DNA of 64,000 bases from CAVYYW01 sp963772845 (GTDB taxonomy: Bacteria; Bacillota; Bacilli; Bacillales; Sporolactobacillaceae), in the NCBI GenBank assembly GCA_963772845.1, contig CAVYYW010000017.1, positions 206,954 through 270,953 on the forward strand. Reading direction: 5' to 3'. Below are positions 35,995-44,062 of this stretch, in pieces; within the stretch, counting starts at the first letter, position 1, and every line of letters starts with the position of its first letter. Below the pieces are notes generated by a model. That model was not told where the DNA came from and searched no databases. It was given only the letters and a program-made list of their open reading frames with translations. The position numbers were made by a program, and so were the translations under genes.

Positions 35995-37225
35995 TGAGAT
36001 CTCCCCTTTCTGTTTTTCTGCCCCAAGGATATCACGCGAATGATGTAAAGAACCAATATTAGAAAAGCAAAGGAATCGGTGACTGTGCTTCTGCGTCTGC
36101 TAGTAATGCTTGGGAGGGGATTCCTCGTCGCAACTCGTCGTTATGCGAGATGTGATGCTTATGTCTACTCTGCTTGAAAAGAAATCCACTCCCTTTTCTT
36201 ATAGACAAGTAGAAATTAAATAATAATCAATTTTTTCATGATTTCAGACTGATATTCTGAAGAAAAAAGAAAATCAGTCTCAGATTCGTATTAAAAGTTA
36301 TTTCAATTGAAGGTGGAACCGTTCCCACATGGTGTTCTGTGATGGCTACAATCTCTCCTTATGGCGTTTATGCGCCGATTTTGGCAATTTATGCGCCATT
36401 TTTTATTTTTATGCGCCGTTTTGGGCAATTTATGCGCCATTTTTTATTTTTATGCGCCGTTTTAGTTAATTTAAGAGTGCGAGACTCAGACAGGAACAGC
36501 ACGAGGCAACTGAAAAAGTCCACTTTGATATTTCCCATGTTCACTTGGCTGTGCTGCTGAAAATTTGAGAACCAACGCCATCAGCTAACGGCCGCTGAAT
36601 ATCTATAGAACTTCTAAAGGGCATCATCAAGCAACAAATAGCGAAGTTAAACATTCATAAAGGACACGTTGACTGAAGCGGAAGGTACCAGACTCCTCGA
36701 AAATGCGGCAACTCCTTAGGTGAAAGCTAGAAATGCCCGAGACTCCTGCGGATCCGAAGATCCACTTTGGCAAACATGAGACCACGCACAAAGTTAGCTG
36801 AGGCCATGCCCGCGGAAAGCGAGGGTATTTCCGCTTTCAATGGATTGCATCCGCATTTTCTTCGTGCGGTGTGGATTCTAAGATGTTATTGCAAGTCCAA
36901 CGGAATCAGCACGCGTCCGAAGATCCACTTTGGCACATAAAGAGACCATGTCAAAGTTAGCTGTGGCCGTGCCCGCGGAAAGCGAGCAGCCTGGAGCGAA
37001 TATCAACAACCACCACTCCACCGAGGTCAGTTGCCACTGAAAAGCTTTTGATAAGAAAGGAATCTGTGACTATGTGCTCCTGCGTCTGCTAGGAATACTT
37101 CGAAGCGGGGTTCCTCGTCGCAACTCGCAGTCTCTCGAGAAGGGATGCTCGTTCCTGCGGAATCAGCACGCGCCCGAAGATCCACTTTGGTGCACAACAC
37201 GTATCGAATAACCGAGGTTTTTTCT
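35995..37225. repeat. 1.2-kb intergenic region made of mixed repeats
   Basis: No gene. 36060-36150 and 37045-37145 are partial copies of each other (GAATCTGTGACTATGTGCTC type, GGGGTTCCTCGTCGCAACTC). 36215-36345 is a copy of the AT-rich family. 36360-36475 has a ~54-bp tandem repeat built on TATGCGCC(G/A)TTTT. 36480-37200 contains several GC-rich blocks (AAGATCCACTTTGGCACATA, GTTAGCTGTGGCCGTGCCCG). Confidence 0.8.
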
Positions 37226-37228
37226 CAA

Positions 37229-37256
37229 AAAAAAAGAGCCAACAGTTGTTGGCTCT
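37229..37256 (-). terminator. Terminator of azoR
   Basis: GAGCCAACA, AC, TGTTGGCTC then TTTTTTTTT on the minus strand. Confidence 0.9.
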
Positions 37257-37273
37257 CCTCATAAGTTTCCTTA

Positions 37274-37909
37274 TTAAAAAGTATGTGCTAAATCCTTTGC
37301 ACGTGCGATGCCGTCTTGTTTAATTTCATCTGCTTTGTCAGGCATTGCTGCATGTCCTTCAACAAACAACCCTTCAAATGAAGGAACGCCGAAGAAGTTC
37401 ATGATGATGTTCAAATAGCTGTGGCCCATTTCCATTGCCGCTGCAGGTCCTTCGGAATAAATGCCTCCGCGAGCTTGAATGTGCAAGGCTTTCTTGTCAG
37501 TTAGAAGGCCAACCGGACCTTGCTCGGTGTATTTGAATGCTTTGCCTGCTACAGCAACCGAGTCAATGTAAGCTTTCAGCATTGGCGGGAATGAGAAGTT
37601 CCATAAAGGAGAAACAAAGACATATTTGTCTGCCTTTACGAACTGATCGCTTAACTCAGACAGGCGTCCGACTTTCTCCTGTTCTTCTTTGCTAAGCTCC
37701 TCAAAGCCTTTTCCAGATTGAAGCTTGCCCCAACCTTGGAAAACATCTGCGTCAATATGAGGGATATTTTCTTTATAAAGATCGATATGAACGACCTCAT
37801 CATTCGGATTAGCATCCTTATACGTATCAATGAACGCTTTAGCTGCTGCCATACTATAAGAAAGTGTTTCATCATGAGGGTGTGCAGTTATATACAATAC
37901 TTGTGCCAT
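37274..37909 (-). CDS. azoR: FMN-dependent NADH-azoreductase
   Basis: 211 aa flavodoxin-fold enzyme: VLYITAHPHDETLSYSMAAA (FMN phosphate loop region), FVSPLWNFSFPPMLKAYID (the PLWNF..P motif) and LHIQARGGIYSEGP. These enzymes reduce azo dyes and, in Bacillus, quinones. An MhqR-like palindrome lies in its promoter, which fits induction by quinones or catechols. Own terminator. Confidence 0.93.
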   Translation of the reverse strand: MAQVLYITAHPHDETLSYSMAAAKAFIDTYKDANPNDEVVHIDLYKENIPHIDADVFQGWGKLQSGKGFEELSKEEQEKVGRLSELSDQFVKADKYVFVSPLWNFSFPPMLKAYIDSVAVAGKAFKYTEQGPVGLLTDKKALHIQARGGIYSEGPAAAMEMGHSYLNIIMNFFGVPSFEGLFVEGHAAMPDKADEIKQDGIARAKDLAHTF

Positions 37910-37960
37910 TAGTAATCACCTTTCTCTTCTTAAGTTGAATGTTTTTGTTTTGCGCAAAAT

Positions 37961-37980
37961 ATATCTTGAATTAAAGATAT
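37961..37980 (-). promoter_or_regulatory. MhqR-like operator upstream of azoR
   Basis: ATATCTTGAATTAAAGATAT: arms ATATCTT/AAGATAT. It resembles the B. subtilis MhqR site (TATCTcgAATTcgAGATA in outline), which controls azoR2. About 50 bp before the azoR start. Direct palindrome; regulator assignment is inference. Confidence 0.62.
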
Positions 37981-38097
37981 CTTAACACAAGATTCATCAT
38001 AGATTATTACCCTCTATGTTGTCAAGAATTTAAGTCTTTAATTAATTTCTACAAAAAAAATAGACTTGTCTCGTTCGACAAATCTTTTAATGGTATA

Positions 38098-38232
38098 TTA
38101 TTTTATTTCATTAGGATTGCCGCTGATATTTTTTCTGATTTCATCTGTGATTTCAAAAGGCTTGTTTTCCTTCGGCTTCTCGCCGCTTTTTATCTGACCG
38201 CTTCCATCATAATGCCCAGGCTTCTGTTTCAT
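38098..38232 (-). CDS. Small hydrophilic protein, 44 aa
   Basis: ATG at 38232 with GGGAGGTG eight bases upstream. Begins MKQKPGHYDGSGQIKSGEKP and ends ISGNPNEIK; charged, with no helix or membrane signal. The strong ribosome site and clean frame support a real gene. Function unknown; style recalls small spore or stress proteins of Bacillus. Confidence 0.6.
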   Translation of the reverse strand: MKQKPGHYDGSGQIKSGEKPKENKPFEITDEIRKNISGNPNEIK

Positions 38233-38313
38233 TTATTTGCACCTCCCATAGTTTCATTATATCGAAAAATGATTAAAATTTCAGATAAATTAAAAAATAT
38301 TTCTTCTTTATCT

Positions 38314-38342
38314 TTGACATCCGGTTTTAAATGATATATATT
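38314..38342 (+). promoter_or_regulatory. Sigma-A promoter of guaC
   Basis: TTGACA at 38314-38319, 17-bp spacer, TATATT at 38337-38342; about 63 bp before the ATG. Confidence 0.8.
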
Positions 38343-38405
38343 ACCAAAGGGACGAACAATTTTTATTAATAATTAATATAACATTCGTATTTAGGGGTGT
38401 AATTC

Positions 38406-39389
38406 ATGGAAAACGTATTTGATTATGAGGACATTCAATTAATTCCTGCAAAATGTATTGTGAGTAGCCGATCCGAGTGTGATACACATGTCACATTGGG
38501 CGGACATACATTTAAATTACCCGTCGTGCCTGCAAATATGCAAACAATCATAGACGAAAAAATCGCCTTATACTTAGCCGAGAATAATTATTTTTACATC
38601 ATGCATCGTTTTGAACCGGAGAAGCGCTATTTCTTTATCAAAGACATGCAAGAACGCGGTCTCATTGCCTCCATCAGTGTCGGTGTCAAAGATGAAGAAT
38701 ATCAGTTTATCGAGGATTTAGCTGAAGCACAGCTGACGCCGGAATACATCACGATTGATATCGCACATGGCCATTCAAATGCGGTGATCAAGATGATTCA
38801 GCATATTAAAAAACACTTGCCGAAGAGCTTTGTTATCGCTGGAAACGTTGGGACACCGGAAGCTGTAAGGGAACTGGAGAATGCCGGTGCAGATGCCACG
38901 AAGGTCGGCATTGGACCTGGGAAGGTCTGTATTACTAAAATTAAGACAGGATTCGGAACAGGCGGTTGGCAATTGGCCGCGCTGCGCTGGTGTGCAAAAG
39001 CTGCAAGCAAGCCAATTATTGCGGACGGAGGCATCCGTACCCACGGCGACATCACGAAATCGATTCGATTCGGTGCGACGATGGTCATGATCGGTTCTTT
39101 ATTTGCCGGCCATGAAGAATCGCCAGGACAAACGACCGTGAAAGATGGCAAGCATTATAAAGAGTACTTTGGCTCTGCCTCGGAATTTCAAAAAGGCGAA
39201 AAGAAAAATGTTGAAGGAAAGAAAATGTTTGTGGAGCACAAAGGCTCTTTAGAAGATACTCTGATCGAAATGGAGCAGGACCTGCAATCTTCTATCTCCT
39301 ATGCTGGCGGCAGCAAGCTTGAAGCCATACGAAATGTCGATTATGTCGTTGTTAAAAATTCCATCTTTAATGGTGATAAGGTTTACTAA
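38406..39389 (+). CDS. guaC: GMP reductase
   Basis: 327 aa, IMP dehydrogenase/GMP reductase TIM barrel. VFDYEDIQLIPAKCIVSSRS at the start, the catalytic loop VGIGPGKVCITKIKTGFGTG (Cys about 175), and IIADGGIRTHGDITKSIRFG for phosphate binding. Size and the absence of CBS domains distinguish it from IMP dehydrogenase. Converts GMP to IMP with NADPH. Strong promoter, AGGGGTG site and own terminator. Confidence 0.95.
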   Translation: MENVFDYEDIQLIPAKCIVSSRSECDTHVTLGGHTFKLPVVPANMQTIIDEKIALYLAENNYFYIMHRFEPEKRYFFIKDMQERGLIASISVGVKDEEYQFIEDLAEAQLTPEYITIDIAHGHSNAVIKMIQHIKKHLPKSFVIAGNVGTPEAVRELENAGADATKVGIGPGKVCITKIKTGFGTGGWQLAALRWCAKAASKPIIADGGIRTHGDITKSIRFGATMVMIGSLFAGHEESPGQTTVKDGKHYKEYFGSASEFQKGEKKNVEGKKMFVEHKGSLEDTLIEMEQDLQSSISYAGGSKLEAIRNVDYVVVKNSIFNGDKVY

Positions 39390-39497
39390 TAGCTATTAAA
39401 AAGCAGGACCGTAAGTCGTTCCTAGCTTTTTACCGCTTGGTCACCCATTTCAGTACAGACATTCCATCAAAATGGAAAAGTACCTATCCTTTAGTGT

Positions 39498-39531
39498 AGA
39501 AGTGGCCGAATGCGGTCACTTCTCTTTTTTG
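39498..39531 (+). terminator. Terminator of guaC
   Basis: AGAAGTGGCC, loop, GGTCACTTCTCTTTTTT. A weaker hairpin AAAAGCAGGA...TCCTAGCTTTTT lies before it (39400-39433). Confidence 0.8.
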
Positions 39532-39555
39532 TAAAATCGTTGTACTCTGTCAAGA

Positions 39556-39744
39556 TTGCCTACTAACAGCTATAGCGCTGGTCCTCGAACAGTTTCTCTT
39601 TGGATAAGCATCCCTTCTATACATTCGAATTCCTACTTACATGTTTATCTTGAAGATGTAGATATAAAGGTATTTGGGGAAAGTTGGCCAAAGGGCTTCA
39701 AAAATGAATTGATAAAGTTGAAACAATACGAATTCACTTTTTAA
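39556..39744 (+). pseudogene. Short open frame, possible C-terminal gene remnant
   Basis: 62 codons ending YLEDVDIKVFGESWPKGFKN and KLKQYEFTF. The last 40 residues look protein-like, but there is no ribosome site and no recognised domain. Between guaC and the VOC gene. Confidence 0.3.
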
Positions 39745-39869
39745 AAAAGTAACCGCTCCAAACTTCCTTCACAGCATTTACTCGGATAACGGAATGAATT
39801 CGCCTTCAAACTTTTGCAAAATAGGTCTATTATAGTTATAAGCAGCCATCAGACAAGGAGGATATTACA

Positions 39870-40292
39870 ATGAAACCAAGAGTTACAGTATTAACACTAG
39901 GAGTAGACGACTTGGAAAGGTCTCTGGAATTTTACAAAACCGGTCTTGGGCTTCCAACTGAAGGGATTTTGGGTCAGGAATTTGAAAATGGTGCAGTGGC
40001 TTTTTTCGATCTGCAAAATGGATTAAAACTAGCCATCTGGGAACGTAAAAGTTTAGCTAAAGAGGCAAATGTCTCACAATCTCCCACTAGCTCCTCTGAA
40101 TTCACAATTGGCCACAATGTAAGCAGTAAAAAGGAAGTCGATCAGGTTATGCTAGAAGCAGAAACAGCCGGCGCAAAAATCACTGCTCCAGCCAAAAATA
40201 CGTTTTGGGGAGGATATTCTGGTCACTTCCTAGATTTAGACGGTCATTTGTGGGAAGTCGTATGGAATCCAGAATGGGACTTAGAAGACTAA
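39870..40292 (+). CDS. VOC (glyoxalase fold) protein
   Basis: 140 aa: RVTVLTLGVDDLERSLEFYK, GAVAFFDLQNGLKLAIWER and GYSGHFLDLDGHLWEVVWNP with the metal-ligand glutamate in WEVVWNP. AGGAGG eight bases upstream of ATG. Related to the YurT/PhnB-like group; substrate unknown. Confidence 0.87.
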   Translation: MKPRVTVLTLGVDDLERSLEFYKTGLGLPTEGILGQEFENGAVAFFDLQNGLKLAIWERKSLAKEANVSQSPTSSSEFTIGHNVSSKKEVDQVMLEAETAGAKITAPAKNTFWGGYSGHFLDLDGHLWEVVWNPEWDLED

Positions 40293-40477
40293 AAACAGCA
40301 TGGCTAATAGATAGAAATTAGAGATTCTCGAAACGGAGTCTTCATAAACCTCAATTTGACTTGTACAAAAGAAAGCAGAAGTTCTGCAGCTAGATCTTCT
40401 GTTTTCGACCCACATTAGTTGAATAAGGAAAGATGAATAGCTGTGGTAACAATATCTCTTTTATCATGATACTAATT

Positions 40478-41368
40478 TCAGAGGATTTGGATGCTGTGCC
40501 AACCACTTACATCGCATTGTCCATATTCGTTACCACCAACGGCTACAACCGTGCCATCGGATTTAAGTCCAAGGGTATGAGTGCTTCCCGCTGCAACGGC
40601 TATTATATCGCGCCAGTCACTTACATTACATTGACCATCCTTATTCCAGCCAGCAGCCATCACTCTTCCATCCGACTTAAGTCCAACGGTATGCTTACTC
40701 CCCACATCTATCGCCACAATACCACGCCACCTGCTCACATCGCATTGCCCTACCTTATTTTGGCCAACAGCTATCAACGTACCATCCAATTTTAGTCCAA
40801 CCGTATGAAGATAGCCCGCCGCAACCGCTTCTATATCGCACCAGTCGCTTACATTGCATTGACGATACCTATTATTACCCACAGCCGTAACGGTTCCATT
40901 CGATTTAAGTCCGATGGTATGCCAATCGCCCGCAACGACTGCCACTATATCATGCCAGTCATTTACATTACATTCACCATCATTATTCCGTCCCTTAGCA
41001 ACCACCGTACCATCTGATTTAAGACCAATGGTACGACGCCAACCCGCCGCAACAGCTACTATATTACTCCAGTCATTTACATCGCATTGGTGATGTTTAT
41101 TCCAGCCAGCAGCTACCACAGTACCGTCAGATTTAAGACCAACCGTATGAGCGTTACCGGTGTTTGTAGCCTTATGAACATTCCCCGCCGCAACCGCCAC
41201 AATATCACTCCAATCACTCACATGACATTGTCCACAATTATTATCACCTACAGCCGTCACCGTTCCATCAAAATTAAGACCAACCGTATGACGAGAACCA
41301 GCTGAAATAGCTTTTTTAGCCCACCGTCTCACCTTTAATACTGAGTCTTTCTGTGAAGTGTAATCCAA
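40478..41368 (-). CDS. RCC1-type beta-propeller repeat protein
   Basis: 296 aa made almost wholly of about seven repeats of roughly 37-40 residues with the pattern HTVGLKSDGTVVAVG, then N.xGQCxVSDWxDIVAVAAG. RCC1 repeats fold as a seven-bladed propeller. No signal peptide or extra domain. Bacterial members have no known shared role; binding of a partner protein is likely. Strong internal identity at DNA level shows recent repeat homogenisation. Start at 41368 preceded by GGGAGG. Confidence 0.88.
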   Translation of the reverse strand: MDYTSQKDSVLKVRRWAKKAISAGSRHTVGLNFDGTVTAVGDNNCGQCHVSDWSDIVAVAAGNVHKATNTGNAHTVGLKSDGTVVAAGWNKHHQCDVNDWSNIVAVAAGWRRTIGLKSDGTVVAKGRNNDGECNVNDWHDIVAVVAGDWHTIGLKSNGTVTAVGNNRYRQCNVSDWCDIEAVAAGYLHTVGLKLDGTLIAVGQNKVGQCDVSRWRGIVAIDVGSKHTVGLKSDGRVMAAGWNKDGQCNVSDWRDIIAVAAGSTHTLGLKSDGTVVAVGGNEYGQCDVSGWHSIQIL

Positions 41369-41543
41369 GTGATTTTACCTCCCTACACTTTTACATTTTA
41401 TAATAAATTGTTTTTTAGTTGTTGAGTTTAACATTTAAAATACAAATAGCACCTTAATATCACCAATGACAACAGCTATTGTCAATATGTTATTTCCGGT
41501 GCTAATTCATATACTATTTACCGTAGAGGTTGCCTGCTTTTTC

Positions 41544-42284
41544 TTATTTCTCGCTTTTGGAATTACGCTTATTTGCCGCTTTTATAAACGCACGGAAAAT
41601 ATCTTGAGAATGAGGATCCTTTTTGATCAGACTGCCAGGGTGCCACTGGACACCAAGGACAAAGTCGAGTTCAGGAAATTCAATGGCTTCTATCGTACCG
41701 TCACTGGCTACCGCACTAATCTGAAAGCCTGGTGCCGCTTTTTTGACAGCCTGGTGATGAAAGCTGTTCACACGAATGACGTCTGACCCGACAATCTTCT
41801 GCAACAGCGTCTTTTCCTTAAGATGAATGGCATGAGAAGCATGATCACGGGGCGCGTCCTGTTTGTGCTGAAGTGTTGCACCATCCTGCGAATAAATATC
41901 CTGATATAACGAGCCTCCCGCTGCAGCGTTTAGGATCAGATTCCCTCGGCATATGGCTAAAATGGGCATGTTTTGCTTGAGCGCATTCTGAATGAGAGCA
42001 GCCTCAAAGGCATCTCGCTCTGGGATGATTTTCCCAAGCAATTGTTCAGGCTCCTCCCCGTACAGTGCTGGATCCACGTCACTTCCACCGGTAAGCAGCA
42101 GACCATCCACCTGATCAAGCATACCATTAATAAGGACAGCATCTGTTGTATAAGGCAAGATAATCGGCAACCCACCAGCCACTATAATTGCATCTGCATA
42201 TTCACTTAGAACAGAATATTTATTGTGCTTGTAGTCTGGGGTCACAGCGATAATCGGATGGTTCATAAATTGCCTCCAGTCCAT
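41544..42284 (-). CDS. Class I glutamine amidotransferase (PuuD/C26 type), active-site Glu replaced
   Basis: 246 aa. PIIAVTPDYKHNKYSVLSEY, TGGSDVDPALYGEEPE, nucleophile elbow ILAICRGNLILNAAAGG (Cys about 110) and GVQWHPGSLIKKD near 215. Family members carry HPE at this last spot, where His and Glu complete the triad; here it reads HPG. ICRG is also followed by NL rather than the usual xQ. Relatives hydrolyse gamma-glutamyl-GABA and similar amides. Activity of this copy is doubtful. Confidence 0.83.
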   Translation of the reverse strand: MDWRQFMNHPIIAVTPDYKHNKYSVLSEYADAIIVAGGLPIILPYTTDAVLINGMLDQVDGLLLTGGSDVDPALYGEEPEQLLGKIIPERDAFEAALIQNALKQNMPILAICRGNLILNAAAGGSLYQDIYSQDGATLQHKQDAPRDHASHAIHLKEKTLLQKIVGSDVIRVNSFHHQAVKKAAPGFQISAVASDGTIEAIEFPELDFVLGVQWHPGSLIKKDPHSQDIFRAFIKAANKRNSKSEK

Positions 42285-42339
42285 CTTTAATGGTGATCAT
42301 AGGACTATCGTTAGCCTATTACAAGCATTTATTCAGGAA

Positions 42340-42800
42340 AGTGCGATGCAATATATTGAAACCGGAAATACCCTCGCTTTCCTCAGGCGTTCCGCAAGCC
42401 TCCTCATGGCCACAGGACGTGGGTAGGTTCGGCGTTGGCACAGGACGTGCCGATTTTAGCCGAACTTCCTTTAATTCATTGTGGCTGCGGGGTCTTGCTT
42501 GGAACGCTGATTCTGCAGGACTTGAAACAGCCTCCTTGAATTCACATCGCACGATGAAAATGCGGATCCAATACTTTGAAAGCCGAAATACCCTCGCTTT
42601 CCGCGGGCGATCCGCGAGCCTCCTCGCGCCTTAAGGCAACGTTTGCGCTGCGGGGTCTCGCTTGGATCGCTAATTCCGCAGGAGTCTCAGGTATTTCTGG
42701 CTTTCAATGAGTATTGCATTTTCGAGGAGTCTTGGGTATTTCTTTCTTTCAAAGAGATGTGCATTTTTCGAGGAATCTCGCACCTATCGCTTCAATTCTC
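42340..42800. repeat. GC-rich dispersed repeat blocks, two in tandem
   Basis: Two related blocks: 42355-42560 (ACCCTCGCTTTCCTCAGGCG, GGGGTCTTGCTTGGAACGCT) and 42575-42790 (ACCCTCGCTTTCCGCGGGCG, GGGGTCTCGCTTGGATCGCT, GGAGTCTCAGGTATTTCTGG). The first contains an insertion of CCACAGGACGTGGGTAGG and GGCACAGGACGTGCCGATTT. No gene. Confidence 0.8.
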
Positions 42801-42892
42801 TGCCTAGTTCGGTCACGACCAATGATCTCCCGCCATGAAGAATAAAAGCGACGGTTTTGCCTTTATAAGATGAAGAACAAAATAAACATAAA

Positions 42893-43128
42893 AAATGGAT
42901 TAAATGTCATTTTTGAGGATTATGAAGGACAAAACAGTGACAAAAAGAGATGAAATGGCGTTCATAAGGGCGATGAACGACCAAACAGGGTCGAAAAGGA
43001 GGAAAAAGGGCGTTCATAGGGTCGATGAACGACCAAACGGGGTCGAAAAGGAGGAAAAGGGCGTTCATAAGGGCGATGAACGACAAAACACGGCCAAAAA
43101 GAGACGAAAAGGGCGTTCATATGGAATA
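42893..43128 (-). repeat. Array 4: about 4 units of the 52-bp palindromic repeat
   Basis: Inverted relative to the other arrays. On the minus strand it opens CCCATTATATTCCATATGAA and closes GTCCTTCATAATCCTCAAAA, matching the outer ends of arrays 1 and 3. Units use GTCGTTCATCGCCCTTATGA arms, with a spacing of 51-52 bp. The 75-codon frame over it is an artefact of the repeat. Confidence 0.9.
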
Positions 43129-43283
43129 TAATGGGTAAAAAGCGATCGAAAGACCACTAAGAGGATTCCAACGCTCACTCGGCTGTGTTGCTGAAAAATT
43201 TGTGACTTCTCGGGATCAGCTGATAGCCGCTGAATATCTATAGCCATGACTTCTAAAAGGCATCATCTGGCCACAAATAAAGA

Positions 43284-43380
43284 AAACTTGGCTTATCGCC
43301 ACGCCTTAATGGTGAAAGCCTTAGTTGCACTTATACTTTATTCCGCTTTCACGCTTTAGCGAAAAAATATTCTTAAAGTA
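43284..43380. repeat. Copy of dispersed hairpin element
   Basis: GAAAACTTGGCTTATCGCCA, GGTGAAAGCCTTAGTTGCAC, TTATACTTTATTCCGCTTTC, ACGCTTTAGCG, ATATTCTTAAAGTA. Same order as at 55384-55487. A GC-rich block follows at 43380-43600 (GCGCGAGACTCCTCGAAAAT, GTTGCCCGCGGAAAGCGAGA). Confidence 0.8.
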
Positions 43381-43637
43381 CACGTTGATTGAAGCGGAAG
43401 GCGCGAGACTCCTCGAAAATGCATCCGCATTTTCTTCGTGCGGGGTGGATTCAAGAATGTAGTTTCAAGTCCAGCGGGAAAAGCAACAGCTGAAGACCCC
43501 GCAGGAAGTGGTATTTTCCTAGGAGGCTGAAGCGTTGCCCGCGGAAAGCGAGAGCCTGAAGCGGAATTCAACCACCACGTTTATATCGAGGGACTTTTTA
43601 AGTGGCGTGAAATGGCCACCTTCCTTAACTGCCTACT

Positions 43638-43904
43638 TTACCGTAGGAAATAGATTGTAATAATTGGCACTAACAAAATAGAACCCGCAGAACATGCTTC
43701 TATAATAATTTTAGCCTTTTTCTCTTTTACTTTTTTCTTTGTAAGCTGAAGATATTTAGTCATTAAAGGAATAAATCCATTAATAACCATTAGAAGGATC
43801 AGACCAATAATGGCAAAAACTAATCGTAATTCAAATAAAAACGGGATCGTTACTATTAATAAAGTCCTTAACGTGCATGTGAAGATTACGTGATCTAATT
43901 TCAT
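43638..43904 (-). CDS. Small membrane protein of unknown function
   Basis: 88 aa, three hydrophobic helices (about residues 10-22, 26-48, 68-87) and a lysine-rich loop (LQLTKKKVKEKKAKII). GGAGAAGGGGC before the ATG. No family recognised. Confidence 0.65.
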   Translation of the reverse strand: MKLDHVIFTCTLRTLLIVTIPFLFELRLVFAIIGLILLMVINGFIPLMTKYLQLTKKKVKEKKAKIIIEACSAGSILLVPIITIYFLR

Positions 43905-43990
43905 AGCAATGCCCCTTCTCCCGAGTGACCGAATCGGTATGAAAAATCTATATTTTTTCAGAATTTCTCCATTAAAAGTTGATTGATAAA

Positions 43991-44028
43991 AGAACCCCTT
44001 TTTTCCAAAAGAGGTTCCTTCTTAATTT
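43991..44028 (-). terminator. Terminator of the TetR/ABC operon
   Basis: GAACCTCTTTTGG, AAAA, AAGGGGTTC then TTTT on the minus strand, just after the permease gene. Confidence 0.75.
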
Positions 44029-44062
44029 ATTCTCTATTAAATGACTAAATCCTTTTCCACTA

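Noticed and set aside
38240..38405. Purine riboswitch before guaC
   Set aside because: No conserved aptamer loops were found; a plain sigma-A promoter explains the region.
38850..39100. Antisense frames inside guaC
   Set aside because: Shadows of a strongly conserved gene on the plus strand.
39399..39433. Second guaC terminator
   Set aside because: The AAAAGCAGGA/TCCTAGCTTTTT stem is interrupted; the clear terminator is at 39498-39531.
40433..41305. Plus-strand open frames over the RCC1 gene
   Set aside because: They are antisense shadows of a repeated coding sequence and lack ribosome sites.
42904..43131. 75-codon repeat protein with KGVHKGDERQN-like repeats
   Set aside because: It is a translation of the 52-bp array; unit length is not a multiple of three, no ribosome site is present, and other arrays give different frames.
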